This document shows, one piece after another, positions 35,856 to 43,623 of a stretch of 64,000 nucleotides of DNA. Position 1 is the first letter of the stretch; each line of letters begins with the position of its first letter. The position numbers and the translations under genes were made by a program. Under the pieces are notes generated by a model. It ran no database searches. It had not been told where the DNA came from and worked only from the letters and a program-made list of their open reading frames with translations. This DNA is from JAWXBA01 sp048499805 (lineage in GTDB: Bacteria > Gemmatimonadota > Gemmatimonadetes > Gemmatimonadales > GWC2-71-9), in the NCBI GenBank assembly GCA_048499805.1, contig JASNZF010000002.1, positions 655,369 to 719,368 of the forward strand. The letters run 5' to 3'.

Positions 35856-36242
35856 GTGGATTTCGTCAGCACGCAGGACGCGCCGGCCGCGATCGGGCCC
35901 TACAGCCAGGCCACGATCACCGGGAACCTGGTCTACACCGCCGGCCAGGTCGCGCTCGACCCCGCCTCGATGGAGGTCATCGCGGGTGGGGTGCCCGAGC
36001 AGACCGACCAGGTCATGAAGAACCTGGCGGCGATCCTCAAGGCCGCGGGCACCGACCTCTCGCGGGTGGTGAAGACGACCGTGTTCCTGGTGGACATGGG
36101 CGATTTCGCCGCGATGAACGAGGTGTATGCCCGGCATTTCGGCGCCCACCGCCCGGCCCGCAGCACGGTGGCGGTGGTGGGGCTCCCCAAGGGGGTCCGG
36201 GTCGAGATCGAGGCGATCGCCGAGCGGCAGGCGCTCAGATAG
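35856..36242 (+). CDS. ridA: RidA family reactive-intermediate deaminase
   Basis: 128 residues from GTG 35856 (GGGAGG upstream). Typical RidA/YjgF sequence: APAAIGPYSQA, VYTAGQVALDP, EQTDQVMKNLAAIL, VVKTTVFLVDMGDFAAMNEVY and the substrate-binding Arg of PARSTVAV, then VEIEAIA. Hydrolyses reactive enamine/imine intermediates of PLP enzymes. Confidence 0.95.
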   Translation: MDFVSTQDAPAAIGPYSQATITGNLVYTAGQVALDPASMEVIAGGVPEQTDQVMKNLAAILKAAGTDLSRVVKTTVFLVDMGDFAAMNEVYARHFGAHRPARSTVAVVGLPKGVRVEIEAIAERQALR

Positions 36243-36280
36243 GCCCTGAATTCCGGTCACGGTCCCCCGGGGTTCAGGCC
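36242..36280. terminator. Weak bidirectional terminator candidate between ridA and plsC
   Basis: CCTGAA near 36245-36250 and TTCAGG at 36273-36278 form an outer stem around a GGTCCCCCGGGG-like centre, spanning the convergent gene ends. The right arm overlaps the last codons of the leftward gene. No T-tract. Confidence 0.3.
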
Positions 36281-37065
36281 CCCGTGGGACCACTCGGCTC
36301 GTGGAGCTCGCTCAGGCGGGCGTGCAGGATCTCCGCCAGCCGGTTCCGGTCGGATTCGTTGGCTGCGCTGGGGTGGAAGGTGATGGTTGCCTCGATGCCG
36401 GGAAGCACCAGCAGCCGGGATGCATGGTCCCCGAAGGGTACGTCCCCCCACCAGCACACCAGTTCGTCCGCAGGAGCGTCCGGGTCTCCGGTTTCGTACC
36501 GGAGTGCTGCGGCGTGGACCGGCTTGTCCTGGCGCACGGCCCATTCCAGCAGGGCCGACTTCAGCGGATAGATCCGGTCGCCCCGCGAACTGGTCCCTTC
36601 GGGAAAGAGGACGATCCCCGCGCCCTCCCCCCAGGCCCGATCGATTTCGCGCAACACGCGGACGGCGTCTCGGCGCCGTTCCCGGTTGACGAAGATGGTG
36701 CCGGTGACCCGGGCCAGGTGGCCGAGCACCGGCCAGCGCGCGATGTCGTGCTTGGAGATGAATGTGGCGCCCAGCGTGGACCCCAGGACAAGGATGTCCA
36801 GGTAGCTCAGGTGGTTGGCGACCAGGAAGAACGGCGCAGTGGGCACCGGTCCCCTGACCCGGGTGCGCACCCCGAAGATCACCAGCAGCCCGGTGGTCCA
36901 GGTCCGGATCGTGCCGCTGTTCCAGCGCCGCGCCGCGCCGCGGAAGGGAAGGGTGACCAGGGCGCCGCCGGCCCACCCCAGGTAGCAGGGTACCGTCCAG
37001 GCGACGGCCAGCAGGAGACGCCGGGAGCGGCGAAGGCGCTGGCGAAGGGTGGCGGCAGAATTCAC
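36274..37065 (-). CDS. plsC: 1-acyl-sn-glycerol-3-phosphate acyltransferase
   Basis: 263 residues from GTG 37065. Acyltransferase motifs are complete: NHLSYLD (the H-x4-D catalytic type), TIFVNRERRRD and FPEGTSSRGD, followed by PVHAAAL. Makes phosphatidic acid at the inner membrane. The frame continues upstream to 37140, but GTG 37065 is preferred because a TATCTTTG element (37077 to 37070) ends 4 bases before it, predicting a leaderless mRNA. Confidence 0.88.
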   Translation of the reverse strand: MNSAATLRQRLRRSRRLLLAVAWTVPCYLGWAGGALVTLPFRGAARRWNSGTIRTWTTGLLVIFGVRTRVRGPVPTAPFFLVANHLSYLDILVLGSTLGATFISKHDIARWPVLGHLARVTGTIFVNRERRRDAVRVLREIDRAWGEGAGIVLFPEGTSSRGDRIYPLKSALLEWAVRQDKPVHAAALRYETGDPDAPADELVCWWGDVPFGDHASRLLVLPGIEATITFHPSAANESDRNRLAEILHARLSELHEPSGPTGA

Positions 37066-37069
37066 CCGG

Positions 37070-37077
37070 CAAAGATA
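37070..37077 (-). promoter_or_regulatory. -10 element directly before plsC start
   Basis: TATCTTTG on the minus strand (37077 to 37070), 4 bases before GTG 37065. It is identical to the elements before tRNA-Pro, tRNA-Arg and the MATE gene. No clear TTG box at the usual distance. Confidence 0.5.
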
Positions 37078-37136
37078 CCGGGCTGAGCGGCGCAAATCAT
37101 CACTGACATGTCGGTTCTCACCTGAAGCCCGGCTCC

Positions 37137-37219
37137 CCACTCCCCCATCCTGGCCCCTCGCTCCCCGCTTCCCGCTTCCTGCTTCTCGCTTCTTGCTTCT
37201 CCCTTCCTCCCCCCACCCC
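37137..37219 (+). repeat. Degenerate pyrimidine-rich intergenic array
   Basis: A run of short similar words on the plus strand (CGCTTCCCGCTTCCTGCTTC, TCGCTTCTTGCTTC), almost free of purines. It fills the gap between the plsC upstream region and tRNA-Sec. Similar arrays occur at 47822, 56130, 57456 and 63139. Not coding; no known family. Confidence 0.6.
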
Positions 37220-37227
37220 TATCTTTC
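37220..37227 (+). promoter_or_regulatory. Likely -10 element of tRNA-Sec
   Basis: TATCTTTC, 10 bases before the mature tRNA 5' end. It differs by one base from the TATCTTTG before the other two tRNAs. The -35 region lies inside the low-complexity array and is not clear. Confidence 0.4.
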
Positions 37228-37237
37228 CCGGCAATCT

Positions 37238-37335
37238 GGGGGCGGATCGGGCCTGGTGGTTCGGACGATCTTCAAAATCGCTTCGGAGACGCCTCAGGCG
37301 GCTCTGGTGGGTTCGATTCCCACACGCTCCCGCCA
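37238..37335 (+). tRNA. selC: tRNA-Sec (anticodon TCA)
   Basis: 98 nt with encoded CCA (37333-37335). The anticodon loop is CTTCAAA, so the anticodon TCA reads UGA. A long variable arm (GAG-CGCC-TCA-GGCG-CTC hairpin) and a T-arm GTGGG-TTCGATT-CCCAC are clear. The acceptor is GGGGGCG against CGCTCCC (one G-U), with an eighth position G-A, giving the long acceptor/T-arm stack of selenocysteine tRNA. Serylated by SerS, then converted by SelA. Confidence 0.88.
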
Positions 37336-37363
37336 ACTTCCTCGCCGGCAGGGAACCCAGTCC

Positions 37364-37909
37364 TTGAGCCGCTTCCAGGTTCCGATCGCCATTCGCGTAC
37401 TCCTGCTCGCCGGGCTGCTGGTCCAGGCCCGTCCGGCCTCGGGCCAGCTGCCGGGGACGCTGGGTCCGCCGAGCCGGCCGATTCCGGTCGCGGACTCCAC
37501 CCCGCCACGGGTCGAGCCGTTGCCCGCCTTCTTCCGTTCCCTGGTCCTGCCGGGATGGGGACAGTCGGTGCTGGACCGCAAGCTGACCGCAGGGCTCTTC
37601 CTGCTGTGGGAGGGTGTGACCCTGGGCATGACGCTCAAGACCTCGTCGGAGGTTCGCTTTCTGGAGGACACGGAATCCAGCCGGGTCGTCGCGGGGAGCA
37701 CCACCGAGTCGTCGCGGCTCCGCGCCAAGCGGGCGCAGCGGGAGGACTGGATCGTCCTCCTGGTGTTCAATCACCTCTTCAGTGGGCTCGAGGCGTACGT
37801 CAGCGCGCATCTCTGGGACTTCCCGGGGGACCTGCGGTTTCAGCTGGTGCCTGACGGGACCGGCGCGCGTCCCGGCATCGGCTGGCGGCTCCCACTGACG
37901 ACCCCCTGA
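37364..37909 (+). CDS. DUF5683-like membrane/secreted protein
   Basis: 181 residues from TTG 37364, the only start that gives a sensible signal peptide (hydrophobic 8-20, ending RPASG). The segment LPGWGQSVLDRKLTAGLFLLWEGV is typical of DUF5683-type proteins (a hydrophobic hairpin after an LPGxGQ box). A second hydrophobic segment lies near 132-147. Function unknown. It starts 28 bases after tRNA-Sec and shares one base with murI. Confidence 0.6.
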   Translation: MSRFQVPIAIRVLLLAGLLVQARPASGQLPGTLGPPSRPIPVADSTPPRVEPLPAFFRSLVLPGWGQSVLDRKLTAGLFLLWEGVTLGMTLKTSSEVRFLEDTESSRVVAGSTTESSRLRAKRAQREDWIVLLVFNHLFSGLEAYVSAHLWDFPGDLRFQLVPDGTGARPGIGWRLPLTTP

Positions 37910-38736
37910 TGGGCGACGCGTCGGCGCCGATCGGGATCTTCGACTCCGGACTCGGGGGCCTCACGGTGGCCCGGGCGATCTTCGACCGGTTGCCGCACGA
38001 CAGCACGCTCTACTTCGGCGACACGGCCCGGGTGCCGTACGGGCCCAAGTCCCCCGCCACGGTCCGCCGCTATTCCCTCGAAATCCTCCACTGGATGCTG
38101 GCCGAGCGGGTCAAGGCGGTGGTCGTGGCGTGCAACACCAGTACGGCCCACGCGCTCCCCGCACTCCGGGAGGCGTCCCCCGTTCCGGTGGTGGGCGTGA
38201 TCGAGCCGGGGGCGCGGGCGGCGGTGAGGGCGTCAGCCGATGGGCCGATCGGCGTGATCGGTACGGCAGGGACCATTGGCAGCGGTGCCTATGAGCTGGC
38301 GATCCGTGGCCTGGTTCCCGAGGCGGTGGTGGTGAGCCGGGCCTGCCCGCTGTTTGTCCCGCTGGTCGAGGAGGGGTGGTTCGATCATCCCGCGACGGCG
38401 TTGATCGCGGAGGAGTACCTGGCCCCGATGCGCTCCGCTGGCATCCGGGCCCTGGTGCTGGGGTGCACCCACTATCCCCTGCTCAAGCCCCTGCTGGCCC
38501 GGGTCCTCGGACCGGATGTGGCGCTGATTGACTCGGCGGCGGAGGTGGCGGGTGCGGTGGCCGAGGTGCTGGAGGCCCGGGGGCTCGCGGCGCCGCCGGA
38601 TGCGGTTGCCCGGCACCGGTTCGCGGTGAGCGACGATCCGGAACGGTTCGCCGCCGTGGGGGCACGGTTCCTCGGGGACCGTCTGGCTCAGGCCGAGATC
38701 GTGGACCTGGAGCTGGAGCCGCGGCGCCTGACCTGA
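37909..38736 (+). CDS. murI: Glutamate racemase
   Basis: 275 residues; makes D-glutamate for peptidoglycan. Two catalytic cysteines are present in VACNTSTAH and LGCTHYPLL, with the N-terminal IFDSGLGGLTV and FGDTARVPYG. Normal length. ATG 37909 shares its A with the upstream TGA. Confidence 0.95.
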   Translation: MGDASAPIGIFDSGLGGLTVARAIFDRLPHDSTLYFGDTARVPYGPKSPATVRRYSLEILHWMLAERVKAVVVACNTSTAHALPALREASPVPVVGVIEPGARAAVRASADGPIGVIGTAGTIGSGAYELAIRGLVPEAVVVSRACPLFVPLVEEGWFDHPATALIAEEYLAPMRSAGIRALVLGCTHYPLLKPLLARVLGPDVALIDSAAEVAGAVAEVLEARGLAAPPDAVARHRFAVSDDPERFAAVGARFLGDRLAQAEIVDLELEPRRLT

Positions 38737-38755
38737 AGGAGGATCTCGGGGGGCG

Positions 38756-39484
38756 TCAGCCCCACTGGCGGAGGGCGCAGGAGTCCGGGGTCGCCACCGC
38801 GTAGCGATGGCCGTCCAGCCAGGCGCCGGGGTTGAGGTAGGTGGCCCCGGTGGCGGTCTGCTGCAGCGCCGGGCGGTGGGTGTGGCCCATGACCAGCAGG
38901 TGGAGATCGGGATCGCGGCTCAGCTGGTCCAGGGCCCACTGCTCCTGGTTGCGGGCGGCGCGGTCGAGGATGGCGTGGTCGCGGGTGGAATCGGCGAGCC
39001 GGGTGCTCATCCGGTCCACGAGGCGAAAGCCCAGGTCCGGGGGCACGGAGCGAAAGAGGAAGGCGCTCACCGGGTGTCGGGTGATCCGGTGGATCAGGCG
39101 GCCGCCCCAGTGCTGCTCCGCGATGCCATCGCCGTGGATCGCCAGGGCCTGCCGGGCGCCCAGGTCGAACCGAAGCGACCCGCTGCTGAAGCGGACGCCG
39201 GCGTCCCGGTCCCAGAATGAGTCACCCCAGCGGTCATGGTTGCCCCCGGTCATCATCACGGGGATCTTTCGGGCCAGGCGGGCCAGTTCGGCTGCGACCA
39301 GGAAGCCCTTCCGGGGGATGGCCCGGCGATAGGCGAACCAGAAGTCGAAGAGGTCGCCGTTGACGAGCAGGGCGTCCCCGAGCCGGGGCACCGCGTCAAG
39401 GAAGGCCATCAGGGCCTCCTCGGCCTCCGGCGGCGCGGCGCCCAGGTGCGCATCCTGCACGATGACCAGCTGCTGCGGTGGCAT
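38756..39484 (-). CDS. lpxH: LpxH-like UDP-2,3-diacylglucosamine diphosphatase
   Basis: 242 residues. Calcineurin-like phosphoesterase motifs in order: DAHLG (10-14), NGDLFDFWF, GGNHDRW, IHGDG and MGHTHRP. The FDFWF and C-terminal NPGAWLDG fit the LpxH branch, which cleaves UDP-diacylglucosamine to lipid X in lipid A synthesis. In this phylum it could also be another LpxH paralogue. ATG 39484 is preceded 4 bases upstream by a TACCCTTC element. Confidence 0.75.
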   Translation of the reverse strand: MPPQQLVIVQDAHLGAAPPEAEEALMAFLDAVPRLGDALLVNGDLFDFWFAYRRAIPRKGFLVAAELARLARKIPVMMTGGNHDRWGDSFWDRDAGVRFSSGSLRFDLGARQALAIHGDGIAEQHWGGRLIHRITRHPVSAFLFRSVPPDLGFRLVDRMSTRLADSTRDHAILDRAARNQEQWALDQLSRDPDLHLLVMGHTHRPALQQTATGATYLNPGAWLDGHRYAVATPDSCALRQWG

Positions 39485-39488
39485 GGCG

Positions 39489-39520
39489 GAAGGGTAGAGG
39501 AGCACCCCGAGCCGCCGCAA
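39489..39520 (-). promoter_or_regulatory. Putative promoter of the LpxH-like gene, abutting its start
   Basis: Minus strand: TTGCGG (39520 to 39515), 18 bases, TACCCTTC (39496 to 39489), then 4 bases to ATG 39484. Predicts a leaderless transcript. Confidence 0.4.
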
Positions 39521-39558
39521 GCACCGCCCCCGTTCTCCCTTCTGCCCGTGGAGACTCC

Positions 39559-39984
39559 ATGCCGCCTGCACCTCCCGTCTCCGAGCTCCATCACCGGGTG
39601 AACTACTCCGAGATCGACCAGATGGGTGTGGTCTACCACTCGCGCTACGTGGTCTGGTTTGACGAGGCACGCACCGAGCACATCCGGCTGACGGGGGTGA
39701 GCTACCGGGACCTCGAGGCCCGGGGCATCCGGCTGGTCGTCGGCGAACTGCGCGTGCGCTATCGCAAGCCCGCGCGCTACGACGACCTGGTCCGGGTCCG
39801 GTGCTGGGTGCGCGAGGCGGCCTCGCGGCGAATCACGTTTGGCTACGCGGTCCATCGGGGGGAGGAACTCCTGGTCACCGCGGAGACCGCGATGATGGCG
39901 CTGAATGACGCCTACGCGCCGGCACGCCTTCCCGACGAAGTGCTTGCCCTCCTGCCCGAATCCCCCGACCCGGTGCGGTGCTGA
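39559..39984 (+). CDS. Acyl-CoA thioesterase, YbgC/4HBT family
   Basis: 141 residues from ATG 39559. Hotdog-fold thioesterase: VNYSEIDQMGVVYHSRYVVWFDEAR holds the catalytic Asp and the YHSxYxxWFE-like helix of the YbgC/FcbB type, followed by VVGELRVRYRKPARYDD. Cytoplasmic hydrolysis of acyl-CoA, in some bacteria connected with the Tol-Pal system. Its stop shares one base with the next ATG. Confidence 0.88.
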   Translation: MPPAPPVSELHHRVNYSEIDQMGVVYHSRYVVWFDEARTEHIRLTGVSYRDLEARGIRLVVGELRVRYRKPARYDDLVRVRCWVREAASRRITFGYAVHRGEELLVTAETAMMALNDAYAPARLPDEVLALLPESPDPVRC

Positions 39985-42023
39985 TGCGCGGCCACCTCCT
40001 GCCGCTCCTGGCGCTGGCTGCCTGGTCGTGGGGCACGCCGGCGCTGGCCCAGGACGATTCACGGGTGGCCACATTGGGGCGGTTGCTCGAGGCCGAGGAC
40101 CGTCGAGCCTACCAGCCGGGGTTGTTCGAGGCGGCCATGCGGACCGGCGATCCGATCGTCCGCCGGCAGGCCACGCTCGGGGCTGGACGGATCCGGGACC
40201 CGCGCGCCGGCGGACCGCTGCTGGCGCTGCTCGAGTCGGCCGACACCACCGCTCACGGTGATGCCATGTTCGCCCTCGGGATGCTCGGTGACTCCACCGT
40301 GACCGGTGCGATCATCGCACGCCTCGCAGATGGCCGTCCCCTCGCCGACCGCGCCGCGATCGAGGCACCCTCCACGCTGGCCAAGCTGGGCGGCGGTGAG
40401 GCCAGGACGTTGTTCAGCCGGTTGCTGGATGGGACGAGTGGGGCCGTGACGCCGGATCGCCGCCGGCTGATGCTCCCCGGCCTCCTGGTGGAGGGGTGGC
40501 GGTTCGGCCGTCATGCCCCCGTCCGCGCCGCGCTGATGCACCTGCGCGACAGCTCGGACGCGGTGCGCTGGAGGGCGGCGTACCTGCTGGGACGGACGCG
40601 GGCCTCGGTTGGCGCGCGGGCATTGCTTGCCGCGAGCACCGACCGGCATCCCTGGGTGCGGCAGAACGTCATGCGCGGGCTTACCCGGACCGCCACGGAC
40701 TCGGCCGGCGTACCCCGGGACTCCGTGGTGCCCGTACTGCTGCGTGGGCTGACGGACGGAGACGCCGGAACCCGGGTGAACGCCCTCCTTTCGCTCGCGA
40801 CCTGGTCTGATTCGGCACTGGCGTCCCGAGTGGTGCCGCTGCTTCGGGATCCCGTGTCGAATGTCCGGCTCCAGGCGCTGCTGACACTGGCCGGGCTTCC
40901 AGGAGAGGCCGCACGGCTGGCGGTCGCAGGTGTGGCGCGCGATCCGCGGGAGCCGCTGGCGCTGCGTCGTGAGGCGCTGCTGGCCGGGTTGCGGAGTGAT
41001 ACCAGCACGGCGGTGGCACGTGCGACGGAGCTGCTCACGGCGCGAGATCCGCGGCTCCGGCAGTTGGCCCTCGAGCTGGCGACAGCCTCCCGGGCCACGA
41101 GTGTGCCGGCGTTTCGGGTCCTCCTGCACGACGCCGATGCCACCGTTCGCGCCGCAGCGATCGGGGCTCTGGGTCTCCCGGCAAGCGGGATCGAGGCCGA
41201 GGTCGCCATGATGGCTGACTCCCTTCGCCACGATCCTGACCCACGACTGCGGGCGGCGGCGTGGTCGCTGTTCGGGCGGCGGGCGGCCGGACCGGAAGCC
41301 GTGACCTCGCTCGTGACGGGGTTCACGACGGAACTCGCCCGCGGTCGTCGCGGCGCCACTGGCCCCATTCTCAGCGCGCTCCGCCGGATCTACGAGGCCG
41401 GTGGGGAAGGCCGAGCGGCGGTTGAGTCTCGGTTCCTGGCCACTACCACCCCTCCGCCGGACTACCTGCTGCGCCGCGCGGCATCCAACTGGCCGGCCGT
41501 CGCCGCGAAATGGGGAGATGTGTATCCTGCGGAAGTCCGCTACTCCGCGGCGGAGTATCAGGCGCTGGCGGCCCGCTGGTTGCTCGATTCCATTGCCGCC
41601 CGCCCCAGGGTCTGGCTGGATACCGAGGGGCGGGGCAGGATCGAGATCGAGCTGCTGGGTGACCATGCACCCCTCACCGTGGCTAACTTCCTGTCATTGA
41701 TAGATCAGGCGGCCTTCGACGGTGGGGAGTGGCACCGGGTGATTCCGAACTTCGTGGTCCAGGACGGGGCCGGCCCCCGGGCGAACCCGATTGGCGGACT
41801 GGCTCCCATCCGGGACGAGTTCAATCCGCTGCGATACGACGTCCCGGTGCTCGGCATGGCCCTCTCCGGCCCCGATACCGGAACGAGCCAGTGGTTCATC
41901 AACCTGAGCCCGCAGCCGCACCTCGACGGTGGCTATACCGTCTTCGGGCGGGTGGTAGGTGGCACGGCAGCCCTCGAGGCGATCCTCCAGGGTGACTCGA
42001 TCCGGTCGATCCGTCGGCGATGA
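39984..42023 (+). CDS. HEAT-repeat protein fused to a cyclophilin-type prolyl isomerase
   Basis: 679 residues. Signal peptide 1-22 (ending ALAQ). Residues 35-510 are tandem helical HEAT-like repeats (for example VRRQATLGAGRIRDPRAGGPLLALL and VRWRAAYLLGRT). The C-terminal 155 residues are a cyclophilin: IEIELLGDHAPLTVANFLSLID, FDGGEWHRVIPNFVVQDGAGP, RDEF, MALSGPDTGTSQWFINL and LDGGYTVFGRVV; the catalytic Arg of HRVIPNFVVQ is present. A periplasmic foldase with its own docking scaffold is the natural inference. Confidence 0.88.
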   Translation: MRGHLLPLLALAAWSWGTPALAQDDSRVATLGRLLEAEDRRAYQPGLFEAAMRTGDPIVRRQATLGAGRIRDPRAGGPLLALLESADTTAHGDAMFALGMLGDSTVTGAIIARLADGRPLADRAAIEAPSTLAKLGGGEARTLFSRLLDGTSGAVTPDRRRLMLPGLLVEGWRFGRHAPVRAALMHLRDSSDAVRWRAAYLLGRTRASVGARALLAASTDRHPWVRQNVMRGLTRTATDSAGVPRDSVVPVLLRGLTDGDAGTRVNALLSLATWSDSALASRVVPLLRDPVSNVRLQALLTLAGLPGEAARLAVAGVARDPREPLALRREALLAGLRSDTSTAVARATELLTARDPRLRQLALELATASRATSVPAFRVLLHDADATVRAAAIGALGLPASGIEAEVAMMADSLRHDPDPRLRAAAWSLFGRRAAGPEAVTSLVTGFTTELARGRRGATGPILSALRRIYEAGGEGRAAVESRFLATTTPPPDYLLRRAASNWPAVAAKWGDVYPAEVRYSAAEYQALAARWLLDSIAARPRVWLDTEGRGRIEIELLGDHAPLTVANFLSLIDQAAFDGGEWHRVIPNFVVQDGAGPRANPIGGLAPIRDEFNPLRYDVPVLGMALSGPDTGTSQWFINLSPQPHLDGGYTVFGRVVGGTAALEAILQGDSIRSIRRR

Positions 42024-42034
42024 GGTCCTAACTC

Positions 42035-42754
42035 TTGTTCTCACAACGATTTGCCGTTGACCGGTTGCCCGGGCACCTCTATCTTGCCGGAACCATGCTC
42101 CTGGTCGGGTGTGGCGGGGGGCGGCTGGGACCGATCCTGCCCACCGGGATGGTACCGGCAGGGGCCGCGGAGGCCAGTCAGTGGGTGCAGGGAACCCGGC
42201 CCGACGCCAACCGCCTGGTGCGCTTCCGGTTCCAGTTCCGGGATGATCGCAGCGCCGCCGGGGGCAGGGGATCGGTCCGGATCACCCCCGGAGATTCCTT
42301 GCGATTTGACGTGATCGGGGCGCTTGGGGTGGGGCGGGGGGCGGCATTCGTGTTCGGGGATTCGGCCATCTGGGCCGAGCCCGAGGAGGACATCGCCAAG
42401 CTGGTCCCCAACTATCCCTTGCTCTGGGCGATGCTGGGGATCGCCCGCAACCCGGCGGGGGGCGCCACGGTCCGGCGGTTCGAGGATTCGAGGGTGCTGG
42501 CCTGGCAGTTCGCGGCCGGGCCGGACACGGTGGAGTACGTTCGGACGGGGGCGCCGGCTGGCAAGCTCATTGCTGACGTACGGCAGGCGGGACGCCTGAT
42601 CGGGCGGGTGGAGACGCTGTTCGGCCCGGATGGCACGGCGCTCTCCTCCCGCTTGACCGTACCCTCGGTGCCGGCGCGGCTGGACCTGAGATTCACCTCA
42701 ACTGACATCCAGGCGACATTTGAACCGGACATCTGGGATCCCCCTCCTCCTTAG
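42035..42754 (+). CDS. LolA/LolB-like lipoprotein (DUF4292-like)
   Basis: 239 residues from TTG 42035, chosen because a lipoprotein signal then forms: basic n-region, LYLAGTMLLVGC with Cys about 26. From ATG 42095 only five residues would precede the Cys, too few for a signal. The mature part (VRFRFQFRD, SVRITPGDSLRFDVIGALG, WAEPEEDIAKLVPNYPLLWAMLGI) resembles LolB/DUF4292 beta-sheet proteins that carry lipoproteins. A promoter-like TTGACC-N17-TATCTTGC lies inside the signal-coding part. Overlaps the next gene. Confidence 0.6.
   Translation: MFSQRFAVDRLPGHLYLAGTMLLVGCGGGRLGPILPTGMVPAGAAEASQWVQGTRPDANRLVRFRFQFRDDRSAAGGRGSVRITPGDSLRFDVIGALGVGRGAAFVFGDSAIWAEPEEDIAKLVPNYPLLWAMLGIARNPAGGATVRRFEDSRVLAWQFAAGPDTVEYVRTGAPAGKLIADVRQAGRLIGRVETLFGPDGTALSSRLTVPSVPARLDLRFTSTDIQATFEPDIWDPPPP
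42057..42087 (+). promoter_or_regulatory. Promoter-like element before ATG 42095
   Basis: TTGACC (42057-42062), 17 bases, TATCTTGC (42080-42087), ending 7 bases before ATG 42095. It matches the window's pattern well but conflicts with the lipoprotein start at 42035; one of the two is wrong or both are used. Confidence 0.4.
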
Positions 42755-43256
42755 CCTCTGCCTGGTCCTGGCGGGGTCTGGCTGCTTCTACCGGTACTCG
42801 TTTACCGGGGGCGGGCTGCCGCCTGGGATCCGGACGGTGGCGGTGTTGCCGTTCGAGAACCTGACCCCAGAACCGGCCCTGACCCAGGAGATCAATCGCG
42901 CAGTCCGGGAGGCGGTCCAGAGCCGCCTGGGACTCCGGCAGGCGGGGGAGACGGCGGCCGATGCGCTCGTGCGTGGAACGATCAGCCGGTACGAGCCGGA
43001 CCTGCCGGTCGGGGTCACCTCCACGGCGCAGGGGACGGGCCAGCAGAACCAGGTGGCCGTCACCAGTCGCAACGTCCAGATCATCGTCACGGTGACCATC
43101 GTGGACCAGCGGGAGGGCCGCACGCTCTGGGAGCGCACCGGATTGATGGTGGAGGGCCAGTATGACACCGCCCGCGAGAATGAGAGCCGGGGACGGGAGC
43201 GGGCGCTGGACCGCCTGATCCAGCAGATCGTCGAAGGGGCCCAATCCCAGTGGTGA
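42720..43256 (+). CDS. lptE: LptE-family LPS-assembly lipoprotein
   Basis: 178 residues from TTG 42720 (overlaps the previous gene by 35 bp). Signal ends LVLAGSGC, lipobox with Cys about 22, followed by FYRYSFTGGGLPPGIRTVAVLPFENLT and LTQEINRAVREAVQSR, the pattern of LptE proteins that plug LptD in the outer membrane. The second half has beta strands (VQIIVTVTIVDQREGRTLWE). Supports an LPS-bearing outer membrane. Confidence 0.75.
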   Translation: MNRTSGIPLLLSLCLVLAGSGCFYRYSFTGGGLPPGIRTVAVLPFENLTPEPALTQEINRAVREAVQSRLGLRQAGETAADALVRGTISRYEPDLPVGVTSTAQGTGQQNQVAVTSRNVQIIVTVTIVDQREGRTLWERTGLMVEGQYDTARENESRGRERALDRLIQQIVEGAQSQW

Positions 43257-43621
43257 CCCGGCGGGCCGGCGGGACGCGCGGCGGCAGCACGATTGGCTGC
43301 CTCTTCACGCTGGCCCTCTTCGTGGGGTCGCTGTACTTCGGCTTGCCGGTCGGGCACTCGTACTGGCGCTACACCAAGATGCGCGACGAGATGAAGACGA
43401 CGGTGCGGTTCGCCCAGACGATCGCCGACGAGCAGATGGTGCGCCAGATCCTGCTCATGGTCGACGCCCTGGAACTGCCGCGCGAGGCCCGGCGCATCCG
43501 GGTGACCCGGAACCCCGCCACCCGTCGCATCGTCATCCAGACCTCCTGGACCGAGACCCTGGAGCTGCCGTTCCTGACCCGCGAGATCCACTACAAGCCC
43601 AGGGTCGAAGGGGTCTACTGA
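43253..43621 (+). CDS. Single-pass membrane protein of unknown function
   Basis: 122 residues; two GTG codons in a row (43250, 43253) can start it, the second overlapping the lptE stop. Basic N-terminus, one hydrophobic helix (about 16-32), then a helical region and a beta-rich end (IRVTRNPATRRIVIQTSW). Layout resembles small DUF4845-type anchors. Function unknown. Confidence 0.6.
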   Translation: MTRRAGGTRGGSTIGCLFTLALFVGSLYFGLPVGHSYWRYTKMRDEMKTTVRFAQTIADEQMVRQILLMVDALELPREARRIRVTRNPATRRIVIQTSWTETLELPFLTREIHYKPRVEGVY

Positions 43622-43623
43622 CC

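Noticed and set aside
37238..37335. tRNA-Ser instead of tRNA-Sec
   Set aside because: Anticodon TCA pairs with the UGA stop codon, and the length (98 nt) and long acceptor/T stack fit Sec; no Ser codon is read by TCA.
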